Assembly (NCBI GenBank): GCA_900544025.1
Contig: UQTM01000011.1
Span: 1 to 64,000 of the forward strand
DNA length: 64,000 nt
Direction: 5' to 3'
Source of the DNA: an uncultured Odoribacter sp.
GTDB lineage: Bacteria > Bacteroidota > Bacteroidia > Bacteroidales > Marinifilaceae
Shown here: positions 44,076 to 53,878 of the stretch, one piece after another
Numbering within the stretch: position 1 is the first letter of the stretch
How the letters are laid out: each line of letters begins with the position of its first letter
Made by a program: the position numbers and the translations under genes
The notes under the pieces: generated by a model
The model's database searches: none
What the model was told of the DNA's origin: nothing
What the model saw: only the letters and a program-made list of their open reading frames with translations

Positions 44076-45422
44076 TTACCTATCCTTCATCTTTATATAA
44101 GGAGTGGCATCCGAAACAATATTTTTGTATGCCGGGCGGATAATCCGTTTTCCGGCAAAATTCAGCTCTTCATTCCGGTGAGCTGTCCAGCCGACAATAC
44201 GCGCCATCGCAAAAAGAGGTGTATAGATTTCCACAGGCAAGCCGATCATTTCATACACAAAACCGGAATAAAAATCCACATTGCTGGAAACATTTTTCCC
44301 GTTGTTTTTAACTTTAGAAAATACTTCCACCGCCCGGTTTTCCAGTAATTCCAAAAATTCATATTCTTCCGTCCTGCCTTTCTCTTTTGCCAAGTCACGC
44401 GCCATCTCTTTCAACAGCAACGCTCTGGGATCGGAAATCGTGTACACGGCATGCCCTATGCCGTAAATCAATCCCGATTTATCGTACACCTCTTTTTTCA
44501 GCATCCGGGCCAGGTATTGATCGATTTCCGTCACATCATTCCAATCGCTGATCTTTTCTTTCAGATGGTGGAACATATTTACCACCTGTATATTCGCCCC
44601 GCCGTGCAACGGGCCTTTCAGTGATCCGATACCTGCGGCGATCGACGAATAAATATCGGTCTGCGTGGAAGAAGTTACCCGCACGGTAAAAGTGGAGTTA
44701 TTCCCTCCCCCGTGTTCTGCCTGTAAGATCAGCAACAAATCCAGTACTCTGGCATCCAGGTCGGTATAATCCCGTTTCAGCATATACAGGAAATTCTCCG
44801 CTATCGACAATTCCTGACGCGGATGCCGGATGTGGAGAGACAATCCCTTGTTGTGGTGCCGCAATACATTGTAAGCATAAGCTATGATAGTGGGGAAGCG
44901 GGAGATCAGCTCCACCGATTGCCTCATCAGGTTCTCACGCGAAAGATCGTCTGGATTTTCGTCGAAATTGTACATTTCCAGCACACTACGCGCCAATATA
45001 TTCATAATGTTATTCCCTCTCAACTGCAAAATACTCATGGTGGTTTCGTGCGTCAGAGGCATATTTTCATACAACAATTCTTTAAAGTTCGCCAGCTCTT
45101 CCTTATCGGGTAAATCCCCGGACAATAACAGGTAAGCGATCTCTTCGAAACCACACCGCTTTTCTTCCTGTACCCCATGTACCAAATCTTCCACATCATA
45201 TCCCCGGTAAAACAATTTTCCCGGAATAGGCATCAATTTATTGTCCGGCGTACGTTCATACCCCACCACATTCCCGATCCGGGTCAGGCCCACCAGCACT
45301 CCCGATCCGTCTTCGTTGCGTAAACCGCGCTTTACCCCGAATTGTTTGAATAATTTATCATCGATTTTAGCCGATTGCTTGATCGTATCCGCCAGTTTAT
45401 AAACAAGATATTCCTTTTTCAT
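44076..45422 (-). CDS. gltA: Citrate synthase
   Basis: A 448-residue citrate synthase that condenses oxaloacetate and acetyl-CoA. Landmarks are GKLFYRGYDVEDL, LQAEHGGGNNSTFTVRV with an active-site His, GPLHGGANIQV with the second His, and IYGIGHAVYTISDPRA. It is the last gene of acn-icd-gltA, 46 bases after icd. The three enzymes together make 2-oxoglutarate for glutamate synthesis; this oxidative branch is common in Bacteroidales. Confidence 0.93.
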   Translation of the reverse strand: MKKEYLVYKLADTIKQSAKIDDKLFKQFGVKRGLRNEDGSGVLVGLTRIGNVVGYERTPDNKLMPIPGKLFYRGYDVEDLVHGVQEEKRCGFEEIAYLLLSGDLPDKEELANFKELLYENMPLTHETTMSILQLRGNNIMNILARSVLEMYNFDENPDDLSRENLMRQSVELISRFPTIIAYAYNVLRHHNKGLSLHIRHPRQELSIAENFLYMLKRDYTDLDARVLDLLLILQAEHGGGNNSTFTVRVTSSTQTDIYSSIAAGIGSLKGPLHGGANIQVVNMFHHLKEKISDWNDVTEIDQYLARMLKKEVYDKSGLIYGIGHAVYTISDPRALLLKEMARDLAKEKGRTEEYEFLELLENRAVEVFSKVKNNGKNVSSNVDFYSGFVYEMIGLPVEIYTPLFAMARIVGWTAHRNEELNFAGKRIIRPAYKNIVSDATPYIKMKDR

Positions 45423-45468
45423 GTGTTCAAATTTATTTAAGTTGTGTTAGTGTGTCGTTCGCCTTTCG

Positions 45469-46737
45469 TCAGGCTTTCATTATTTTACCGGTCAATTCAT
45501 CCCGGAATTCTGTGGTAGTGAGCGATTTTCCTCCAGGCATAAAACGCGCCAGGTCTATCGTAGCTTTACCTTCCTCAAAACAATTTTCCATAGCAGTAGT
45601 TATCAGTTTCGCCGCCTCGTTCCAACCGAGGTATTCCAGCATCATGCCGGCAGACAACAGCAAGGAAGAAGGATTTGCCTTATTTTCCCCGGCAATGTCG
45701 GGAGCGGTTCCGTGAGTAGCCTCAAAAATAGCATGCCCCGTACGATAATTGATATTGGCTCCGGGAGCGATGCCTATTCCTCCCACCATAGCAGCCAACT
45801 GATCGGAAATGTAATCCCCGTTCAGGTTCAGGGTGGCGATCACCGAATAAGCTTCCGGCTTTAACAAGGTATTTTGCAGAAAAGCATCCGCTATCACATC
45901 GTTCACCACCAAACGCCCCTCCTGCCGTGCCAGCCTCAAAGCCTCGTCCGCAACAGCTTTTCCTTTTTCTTTCGCCAGTTCGTTATATTGCATCATCGTG
46001 AAAACCCGGCTGCCGAATTCCCGTTCAGCCAAAGCATATCCCCACAATTTAAAGCCCCCTTCGGTAAATTTCATAATATTGCCTTTATGCACCAGGGTCA
46101 GGGTGGGTAATCCGTTTTCCAGCGCATATTCGATAGCCGAACGCACTAAGCGTTCCGTTCCCTCCACAGAAACCGGCTTCACTCCGAAAGAAGAAGTCTC
46201 CGGGAAACGGATTTTCCGAACGTTCATTTCGTCTTGCAGGAAACGAAGGAATTTTTCAGCCTCCGGTGTCCCATATTTCCATTCTATTCCGGCGTAAATA
46301 TCTTCGGTATTCTCCCTGAAAACCACCATATTCACTTTTTGCGGTTCTTTCACCGGAGATTCCACCCCCTTGAACCAACGCACCGGACGCTGGCAAACAT
46401 ACAAATCCAATGTCTGCCTCAACGCCACGTTCAACGAACGTATTCCCCCGCCGACAGGCGTAGTCAACGGCCCTTTGATGCCGATCAGGTATTCCCTGAA
46501 AGTTTCCAGCGTCGCTTCCGGCAGCCATTCGCCACTGATATTAAACGAACGTTCTCCGGCCATCACTTCTTTCCATTCGATAGAATATTTTCCGGCATAA
46601 GCTTTTTCCACCGCAACATTCACCACCGCCTGGCAGACCGGGGTGATTTCAGCCCCTACCCCGTCTCCTGTGATATAAGGTATGGTCACACAGGCAGGAA
46701 CGATCAATTTTCCATTCTTTATATCTAATTTACTCAT
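45469..46737 (-). CDS. icd: Isocitrate dehydrogenase, NADP type
   Basis: A 422-residue enzyme oxidising isocitrate to 2-oxoglutarate. The N-terminus has IPYITGDGVGAEIT. The substrate loop is GPLTTPVGGGIRSLNVALRQ, with the serine that binds isocitrate. VFRENTEDIYAGIEW is near 130-144, and the NADP region is GTAPDIAGENKANPSS. Its start overlaps the end of the aconitase gene by eight bases. Confidence 0.93.
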   Translation of the reverse strand: MSKLDIKNGKLIVPACVTIPYITGDGVGAEITPVCQAVVNVAVEKAYAGKYSIEWKEVMAGERSFNISGEWLPEATLETFREYLIGIKGPLTTPVGGGIRSLNVALRQTLDLYVCQRPVRWFKGVESPVKEPQKVNMVVFRENTEDIYAGIEWKYGTPEAEKFLRFLQDEMNVRKIRFPETSSFGVKPVSVEGTERLVRSAIEYALENGLPTLTLVHKGNIMKFTEGGFKLWGYALAEREFGSRVFTMMQYNELAKEKGKAVADEALRLARQEGRLVVNDVIADAFLQNTLLKPEAYSVIATLNLNGDYISDQLAAMVGGIGIAPGANINYRTGHAIFEATHGTAPDIAGENKANPSSLLLSAGMMLEYLGWNEAAKLITTAMENCFEEGKATIDLARFMPGGKSLTTTEFRDELTGKIMKA

Positions 46738-48985
46738 GACTTTTCACTTTATTCGCATTGTAATTCAGGGCAGAACCGGCACGAAACCATTCGATCTGCA
46801 CCTTATTGTAAGTATGCACGGCTTCTATCTGCTCCGTCGTTCCGTCTTTATGGGTAATCACCACGGTCAAAGGACATCCCGGAGCAAACGTTCCTAACCC
46901 TTTTACACTCAAACGATCGTCCTCCAGAATCCGGTCATAATCGGCGGGGCGGGCAAAAGTCAATGCCAGCATTCCTTGTTTTTTCAAATTCGTTTCATGA
47001 ATACGGGCAAAAGATTTTACTAAAACCACTCTCACATTTAAAAAACGGGGTTCCATAGCAGCGTGTTCCCGCGACGATCCTTCCCCGTAATTCTCTTCCG
47101 CGACGATCACCGAAGCTATCCCTTTGGATTTATAATCTTTAGCCACCCCGGACACCGTCCCATACGAACCGTCGAGCCGGTTCTTCACAGAATTGGCCTT
47201 ACCGTTAAAAGCATTCACCGCCCCCATTAGCAAATTGTCCGAAATATTCTCCAAATGTCCCCGGAAACGAAGCCATGTGCCGGCCATAGAAATATGGTCG
47301 GTCGTACATTTTCCGGCGGCCTTGATCAGCAAAGGCATGTTTTCCAAATCTTTGCCGTCCCAGGGTTGAAAGGGCTCCAGCCTCTGTAACCGCCCGGAAT
47401 CGGGAGCAATCCTCACTTCCGTTTCTTTTCCCCGGGGCGGAATATATCCCTTATCCTCTACCGCAAATCCCCTGGGAGGTAAGGTGTTTCCCTGGGGCTC
47501 CTCCAACTTCACCCACTCTCCCGCTTCATTCTGTAATTTATCGGTCAGGGGATTGAAACACAAATCCCCGGCGATGGTCAATGCCATCGTCAGTTCGGGG
47601 GATGCTACAAAAGCATGGGTATTCGGATTACCGTCCGCCCGGCGGGCGAAATTCCGGTTGAAAGAAGTGACAATCGAATTTCTACGCTGGTCGTCATCTA
47701 TTTCCCGTTTCCATTGCCCGATACAGGGACCGCAGGCATTCGTCATAATAGTACCTCCGATTTCCTCGAACAAGCAGATCAATCCGTCCCGGTCGGCCGT
47801 ATATCTGATTTGTTCCGATCCCGGATTCACAATCAAAGGAGCAGCCACTTTCAATTTTTTATCTATTGCCTGCCGCGCCAACGAAGCCGCCCGGTCTAAA
47901 TCCTGATAGGAAGAATTGGTACACGAACCGATCAGCCCGGCCTCCATTTTCCGGGGATAACCGCTCGCTTTTACCTTTTCGGCAAACTCGGAAATAGGCG
48001 TGGCCGCATCCGGAGTGAAAGGCCCGTTTATATAGGGTTCCAATTCCGATAAATCGATCGCGATCACCCGGTCGTAATAGACCTCTGCCCCGGAATCCGC
48101 TTTTAAACAATCGGCTATCCGGGCGGCGTTCTGTGCAACGGCTTCACGTCCTGTCGCCGTCAGATAACGTTCCATCTCCCCGTCGTAAGGAAAAATAGAG
48201 GTGGTCGCTCCCACTTCCGCCCCCATATTGCAGATGGTGGCTTTCCCCGTAGCCGACAAAGTAGCCGCACCTTCGCCAAAATATTCTATAACGGCATTCG
48301 TTCCCCCTTTCACGGTCAGGAGGCCGGCCAATTTTAAGATCACGTCTTTAGGAGCCGCCCAGCCGGACAATCTCCCGGACAATTTTACTCCGATGATTTT
48401 AGGCATTTTCAATTCCCATTCCATTCCCGTCATCACATCCACAGCATCGGCTCCTCCCACACCTATGGCAATCATTCCCAGCCCTCCGGCGTTCGGAGTG
48501 TGCGAGTCGGTCCCCACCATCATCCCTCCGGGGAAAGCATAATTTTCCAGCACGACCTGATGAATGATTCCGGCGCCCGGCTTCCAAAAGCCGATCCCGA
48601 ATTTATCGGAGACACTTTGCAGGAAATCGTACACTTCCCGATTCGTAACACAGGCTTTATTTAAATCTTCCGTAGCCCCTTTCCACGCCTGGATCAAATG
48701 GTCGCAATGCACGGTAGCAGGCACAGCCGACTGCTTACGTCCGGAATTCATAAATTGTAATAAAGCCATTTGTGCGGTTGCATCCTGCATAGCAACCCGG
48801 TCGGGGCGGAAATCGGCATATTCCGTTCCCCGGACATAATCCCGCATTTTTCGTTCGTCAAACAAGTGAGCAAACAAAATTTTTTCTGTCAAGGTCAGTG
48901 GTCTTCTCAATACAGTTCTCGCTTTTTCCACCTTTTCGGGCAGCGTTTTGTAAAACGACATGACCAAATCCAAGTTTCCTTCCAT
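46730..48985 (-). CDS. acn: Aconitate hydratase
   Basis: A 751-residue aconitase of the mitochondrial-like type. It has the H-x-D-H motif (VHCDHLIQ), the G-T-D-S-H-T-P-N block, and the 4Fe-4S cysteines in LIGSCTNSSYQD and ACGPCIGQW. The C-terminal swivel domain contains YGEGSSREHAAMEPR. First gene of acn-icd-gltA; converts citrate to isocitrate. The gap upstream (48,986-49,286) shows no gene. Confidence 0.93.
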   Translation of the reverse strand: MEGNLDLVMSFYKTLPEKVEKARTVLRRPLTLTEKILFAHLFDERKMRDYVRGTEYADFRPDRVAMQDATAQMALLQFMNSGRKQSAVPATVHCDHLIQAWKGATEDLNKACVTNREVYDFLQSVSDKFGIGFWKPGAGIIHQVVLENYAFPGGMMVGTDSHTPNAGGLGMIAIGVGGADAVDVMTGMEWELKMPKIIGVKLSGRLSGWAAPKDVILKLAGLLTVKGGTNAVIEYFGEGAATLSATGKATICNMGAEVGATTSIFPYDGEMERYLTATGREAVAQNAARIADCLKADSGAEVYYDRVIAIDLSELEPYINGPFTPDAATPISEFAEKVKASGYPRKMEAGLIGSCTNSSYQDLDRAASLARQAIDKKLKVAAPLIVNPGSEQIRYTADRDGLICLFEEIGGTIMTNACGPCIGQWKREIDDDQRRNSIVTSFNRNFARRADGNPNTHAFVASPELTMALTIAGDLCFNPLTDKLQNEAGEWVKLEEPQGNTLPPRGFAVEDKGYIPPRGKETEVRIAPDSGRLQRLEPFQPWDGKDLENMPLLIKAAGKCTTDHISMAGTWLRFRGHLENISDNLLMGAVNAFNGKANSVKNRLDGSYGTVSGVAKDYKSKGIASVIVAEENYGEGSSREHAAMEPRFLNVRVVLVKSFARIHETNLKKQGMLALTFARPADYDRILEDDRLSVKGLGTFAPGCPLTVVITHKDGTTEQIEAVHTYNKVQIEWFRAGSALNYNANKVKSHE

Positions 48986-49286
48986 TTGTATAGTTTTATT
49001 GAGTGTATTTAGTGTCGGTTTTTCTTTTCAATTCCCTTGTTTTACCCCCTCGAAAAAACACCTCTGGCGGCAAGTTATAAATTTTATTCTCTATTTTCCC
49101 ATAGCTAAAAGCCTCGACAGATGCTTCCTACAAATGCAAAGGATTGCGATGTGTGGTTAGTTACATTTTTCTTTCATTTTGTTGTGAATTTAACAAAATA
49201 TAGATATGTTATACAGCATATTTTTATATTTCACTAAAAAAGGGGGCAGGAAAAACTCCATACCCCCATCGGCGTCGAATTTCACT

Positions 49287-49400
49287 CTATCCACCTTCAA
49301 CAATCATCCGAAATCCAACATTATATTTTTTTGCCGGAAACAGTGCACTTTTCCTCACTTCATCCGGGCCTGCATAGAAAAAAGCAATCAGCATACGATG
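49287..49400 (-). pseudogene. C-terminal remnant of an FGE-like (SUMF1) protein
   Basis: On the minus strand, ending at a stop at 49287-49289, the reading YAGPDEVRKSALFPAKKYN followed by VGFRMIVEGG matches the end of FGE-fold proteins (compare YNVGFRVIIE in the two large proteins nearby). Nothing further upstream continues the fold. It is therefore a decayed third member, lying between the aconitase operon and the polysaccharide cluster. Confidence 0.55.
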
Positions 49401-49476
49401 TATAACCCTGTTTTCATGATTCCCGAATCAGGAGTTATAGCTTATCGATTGTTTTATCCGGTATCTTTTATCCGCG

Positions 49477-51024
49477 CTATTTCTGCCGCAAGCGGGCTTT
49501 CAGCTGGGCTTCGTAAAGCGAAGCAGGCTGAAGTCCGGGACGGTTCAAACCTTCGATATACCCCGCCGGATGCTTAAACGGATGCTTTCCATAAGCCGTG
49601 GCTGCAATACCTCCGATAGAATAATTCTGCCCGGTGGGCGGCTGCTGTACACAAAACTGCCCCTTCGGAGTGACGTCACAATTCCACAACACCCCGTGTG
49701 CCATAGCCCAGCCGTGCCCGGTGCCGTAATCTCCCCGGTTATACAAGGCTACAATCAGGGGGCGGATAGGATTCACCTCTTTCAGGTTATCGAAAAGCAC
49801 CCCCGTCGTCCAGCGGCGGTGTCCTTCATTTACCGTCTTAGTCGCTTCCGAAACACAATGCAGGAACACGCAGCCCGAAGCGGTTGAGTTACCGTTCGAG
49901 ATGTAGTTATGACGTCCGTCTTTAGCATAGCACCCTTCAAACAGCACCAATTGGGAACGTTCGAAAATGTTGAAATTATAATAGCGTCCCCCGGTAACGA
50001 TTCCCACCGGATCGAGTGCAGAGCAATCCTTTATCGTGGAACGGGTACAGAGATGCGTCATGATTCCCGACAGGATAAACCCCTTGGTCGTCACCCGGAG
50101 TGCCCAGCAATCCTCCGCCCCGTAAAAACGGATGCAATTCGAAGCATGGTTTTCATCCTGTCCCCCCTTACTGCTGATCTCCACGCACAAATCTTCTACC
50201 CCGCAATTCCGGCAAAGGGCAGAGGCATCAAAACCGTAAATAGACGATTGAGCCAAAGAACGATCGAGCGTATAAAAAACAGGAGCGTCCACCGTAATTT
50301 TATTGCCCGAAACTGCGGTGATATAACGCTGATATTCGATAGGCTGCTCGCCGGGCGTCCAACCTGCATCTTTTCCCGTATCTCCGTAACGAATCGCCTC
50401 CAGCCATTTTTCCGTGCAGGGATGATAGATCACGATAGCGTCTCCTTTCTTGAAGCGGGAAGCCTCTTTCACTTCAAAAGCCGTTGCCCCGACCGGGACT
50501 ATTTTCGAAGTGATATCGTAATTTTCCGTGTTTTTTTGGCTTCTCCAACTGTTCAAACGGCTATTTCCCACCACGACGATATCTCTTTGGTGAGGCCGGT
50601 CGCCTATTCCCCGGATGATCGTAGCCTCTGCTCCTTCCCCTTTTAAAACGATTCCGTCGGCATTCACAAATAAAGTCCCCGCCACCGGATAAACCCCGGC
50701 TTTCAGAAGCAGCGCTCCCCGGATTCCATCGGCATCCGGGCTCAAGGCCGCCACCTCATCGATAGCTTGTTGTATGTGAGAAGTATTATCTCCGTCCACA
50801 GGGGATATCTCTTTCACCACTTTCACGACAGGAAGCGCCACCCCGCCACCCCGATAGCCGGCATGGGAAAAATCGGGAAGCACAAATCCGTCTTTATCTT
50901 TCGCATACACCAATTTCCCGCTCTTTTTCACTTTTACCAAAGCAGACTGCCAGCTCTGTGCCTCTGCCGGAAACAACGGCAGCAGGCAACTGCAACAAAT
51001 CAGTACGAACCATTTTTTCATCAT
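49477..51024 (-). CDS. Secreted parallel beta-helix protein (pectate-lyase-like)
   Basis: A 515-residue protein with a signal peptide (MMKKWFVLICCSCLLPLFPAEA). It has a right-handed beta-helix, recognisable from DGDNTSHIQQAIDEVAAL and ALLLKAGVYPVAGTLFVNADGIVLKGEG, the entry coil of pectate-lyase-superfamily proteins. The following coils carry many N and G turns. It may be a polysaccharide lyase or hydrolase; catalytic residues are not identifiable by eye. Neighbours are GH2 and GH88 genes on the same strand, so a role in breaking down uronic-acid-containing glycans is likely. Confidence 0.65.
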   Translation of the reverse strand: MMKKWFVLICCSCLLPLFPAEAQSWQSALVKVKKSGKLVYAKDKDGFVLPDFSHAGYRGGGVALPVVKVVKEISPVDGDNTSHIQQAIDEVAALSPDADGIRGALLLKAGVYPVAGTLFVNADGIVLKGEGAEATIIRGIGDRPHQRDIVVVGNSRLNSWRSQKNTENYDITSKIVPVGATAFEVKEASRFKKGDAIVIYHPCTEKWLEAIRYGDTGKDAGWTPGEQPIEYQRYITAVSGNKITVDAPVFYTLDRSLAQSSIYGFDASALCRNCGVEDLCVEISSKGGQDENHASNCIRFYGAEDCWALRVTTKGFILSGIMTHLCTRSTIKDCSALDPVGIVTGGRYYNFNIFERSQLVLFEGCYAKDGRHNYISNGNSTASGCVFLHCVSEATKTVNEGHRRWTTGVLFDNLKEVNPIRPLIVALYNRGDYGTGHGWAMAHGVLWNCDVTPKGQFCVQQPPTGQNYSIGGIAATAYGKHPFKHPAGYIEGLNRPGLQPASLYEAQLKARLRQK

Positions 51025-51296
51025 GATAACGATTTTAATTTACAATCTATAAAAAGGGTTTCGAAGCGGTAAATTACGGATCGTTTCCTCATGCTCCGGA
51101 AAATGTCCGAGCCGCAGCCAAAGTTCCAGACACCCGTAATCACCCCGATACCATGCACGGAGCACCCCCAAAAGGCCGGGCAACCGGTCATTACACTCAA
51201 TACATCACGTCCGGTTTCCATTTTCAGCCCGCCTTATCGGCAACATAGGGACGTAAAAAATCCACCGCTTTATTTATATTTCTACAACAGAACTTT

Positions 51297-53711
51297 TCAC
51301 CGGCCGGACACATGAATAAATTTCGTTTTCAAACGATCGGACTTGACACTAACCACACTTTCCCCTCCATTCGGATTCACCAAAATAAAAGCCCGTCCGT
51401 TACAAGCCTGCACTTTAGCAGAGCCACCCATCGTCCCCTGATTACGCAACAGAGAGCCGTCCCCGGCAATCTCAAAGCGGATAAAATTACGGGCATCCAA
51501 ACAACGTATTCCCTTGGCGTCGGTCAGTTGTACTTCCACCCGGATCTGTCCGTTCCCGCAATCCACCGTTTTCAATTCTATGTTTTCAGGCTTTCCCCAT
51601 TTCTCAATCTGATATTCCCAATTCAGGCTATCCGTTACACTGATCTTCTTACCGTCCATTTTAGCGGTTCCCACCACACGAATCTCATTCACTCCTTCAT
51701 TCAATGCACAATTCCAGCGCAATCCCGCTCCCGGAAAATCCTGACTGTTACGCACCTTCACACCCTGACTTTTCCCGTTCACGAACAATTCGGCCTGCTG
51801 GCAGTTGGAATAAACCAATATTTCTTTCTTCTCTCCTTTTTCTCCCCAACGTACCGGCCAGGTATGCCCGTAAATATGAATCATCGGGCGAGCCGTCCAA
51901 TAAGACTGAAACACATAATAGCTCTCTTTTTTCGTCAGGTCGCGCTGCACCACACCTTTCTGATTGACATAAGGCACGGGGTTTTCAGGGCGTACCGGAG
52001 TGGAAAAATCTTTAAAAGGCCAATAAGCCGCCCCTGTCAATCGGGGCATATTCTCCTGTTCCTTTAAATGCCAATCGATCAGGCGGACAATGTAGCTTTC
52101 CGACCATTGCCCGTCGGTCTGCCCGTTCCTGACTTTCGCTTCATTCAGGTTTTCCAAATGCCGTCCGGCATGGCTATCGCCTCCCCATTCCACATGCAGA
52201 AAATGCTTCACTCCTTTCATCTCTTTTTCCGACATGCTCTTATAATCGGCATATTTTCCCCTGTACCAGCCTGCCCAGATAGAAGGCGAATACACATCGA
52301 CGATGTCTTTACAAAAATCACAACGGCGGATTGCCGTCATCCGCCCTGCATCCATACGATGGGATATATCGTTTAGTTCCGACATAAACGCCCTGATCTC
52401 AGATTGCCTGAATTCCGGAAAATCGTTAGGCCAGTCGTTCTCATTTCCCAACCCCCAAATAATTACGCTCGGATGGTTCCGGTGCTGGGTGATCATATTC
52501 CGCAACATCCGCCGGGCTTGTTCCCGGTAATTTTCACCGCCTACGCCTCCCCGGCACCAGGGAATTTCTTCCCATACCAATATTCCCAGGCGGTCACACG
52601 CTTCCAAAACAATGGACGATTGCTGATAATGTCCCAAACGGATAAAATTCACTCCCATTTCTTTCATCATCTCCATTTCGGCCACAATCTGCTCTTCGGT
52701 CATAGCCGCACCCACTCCGGCATGGTCTTCATGGCGGTGGGTTCCCCTGAGCAATAAGCGCCGGCCATTCAGCATAAACTGCCCGTAGTCGATAAATTCA
52801 AAATGCCGGAAACCGAATTTTTCGACCGATTTTGCCTGCTGTCCGTTAGCCTTCACGGTCAGTTCACAGGTATAAAGCGCGGGACGGTCGGTATCCCACA
52901 GCACCGGAGATTTTATATCGGCCGACAACAGCACGTTTTCCCCTAAAGGTAATACTTGTTTTTCCTCCCGGATGATCACTTTCCCCTGAGGGTCTTTCAC
53001 TAAAATTTCAACGACGGCCTCCCTGATATCCGCCGGATTATAAAACCCGGTTTTTATCTCCAAATGCCCTTTCTTCAAATTTTTATCCAATACCGGACGG
53101 ATCTCTATTTCTTTCAGGGACACTTCCGGCAAATACACCAAATTCACATAGCGGTACAACCCTCCGTATAAATTAAAATCGGACAGGTCGGAAGGGATCA
53201 TCTCCACATCGCGCGAATTATCGCAACGGACGGATACAGGCACTTTGCCTTTAAAACGCGCAGCAGCCTTGCTATTCAAAAATTCGTTTACTGCATCGGT
53301 AATATCCACGCTCCACTCGTCATATCCACCCACATGGCTTTCCACTTTGGTGGTGTACACATATACATCGGTTTTCTGCCCGGCCCCTTCAAACTCCAGC
53401 ATAATCCGCCCGCCGGGATAAGGATTCTGCAACTGCAAACGGGTACGATACCAGCCCGGCCCCTGGTAATAATTTACATCGGGATCGACTCCGTCTTCCG
53501 CATTAAAGCAATGCGGTAAAGTGACTTTACTCCACAAGGGAACCGACTCCGACCCTCCTCCGGGACGCACAGCCTCCCAGATTCCCCCCAGATCACTCCT
53601 CAAAAATTCCCAATTTTCCGTCAGCCGTGTTTTTTCCGTCACCGGAATTTGCGCCCAAGCACTTCCTCCCCAAAAACACACCAACCCTAAAAATGCTATC
53701 AATTTTCTCAT
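51297..53711 (-). CDS. GH2-family glycoside hydrolase (beta-galactosidase/glucuronidase type)
   Basis: An 804-residue secreted enzyme with a signal peptide (MRKLIAFLGLVCFWGGSAWA). The N-terminal jelly-roll sugar-binding domain (~25-190) precedes an Ig-like domain and a TIM barrel. The barrel contains RGTHRHEDHAGVG, the acid/base motif WGLGNENDW (N-E near 422) and the nucleophile region HFLHVEWGGDSHAG. C-terminal Ig-like domains follow (DUF4982-like). It would remove a terminal beta-linked sugar in the periplasm. It lies between the beta-helix protein and GH88. Confidence 0.85.
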   Translation of the reverse strand: MRKLIAFLGLVCFWGGSAWAQIPVTEKTRLTENWEFLRSDLGGIWEAVRPGGGSESVPLWSKVTLPHCFNAEDGVDPDVNYYQGPGWYRTRLQLQNPYPGGRIMLEFEGAGQKTDVYVYTTKVESHVGGYDEWSVDITDAVNEFLNSKAAARFKGKVPVSVRCDNSRDVEMIPSDLSDFNLYGGLYRYVNLVYLPEVSLKEIEIRPVLDKNLKKGHLEIKTGFYNPADIREAVVEILVKDPQGKVIIREEKQVLPLGENVLLSADIKSPVLWDTDRPALYTCELTVKANGQQAKSVEKFGFRHFEFIDYGQFMLNGRRLLLRGTHRHEDHAGVGAAMTEEQIVAEMEMMKEMGVNFIRLGHYQQSSIVLEACDRLGILVWEEIPWCRGGVGGENYREQARRMLRNMITQHRNHPSVIIWGLGNENDWPNDFPEFRQSEIRAFMSELNDISHRMDAGRMTAIRRCDFCKDIVDVYSPSIWAGWYRGKYADYKSMSEKEMKGVKHFLHVEWGGDSHAGRHLENLNEAKVRNGQTDGQWSESYIVRLIDWHLKEQENMPRLTGAAYWPFKDFSTPVRPENPVPYVNQKGVVQRDLTKKESYYVFQSYWTARPMIHIYGHTWPVRWGEKGEKKEILVYSNCQQAELFVNGKSQGVKVRNSQDFPGAGLRWNCALNEGVNEIRVVGTAKMDGKKISVTDSLNWEYQIEKWGKPENIELKTVDCGNGQIRVEVQLTDAKGIRCLDARNFIRFEIAGDGSLLRNQGTMGGSAKVQACNGRAFILVNPNGGESVVSVKSDRLKTKFIHVSGR

Positions 53712-53878
53712 ATACTTTTTATTTACAAACTTTCATTCCACGCCCTTAAAACGTTTGCACCATTCTATAAAAAATATCTCCACTATCCTGCATCTCTTTT
53801 TATCCGAAGGTAAGGCAGGAATACACGATGTCCGTGTACTCCTTCTTCCCACCTTATTTATCATATCCCGCTCTCCCC

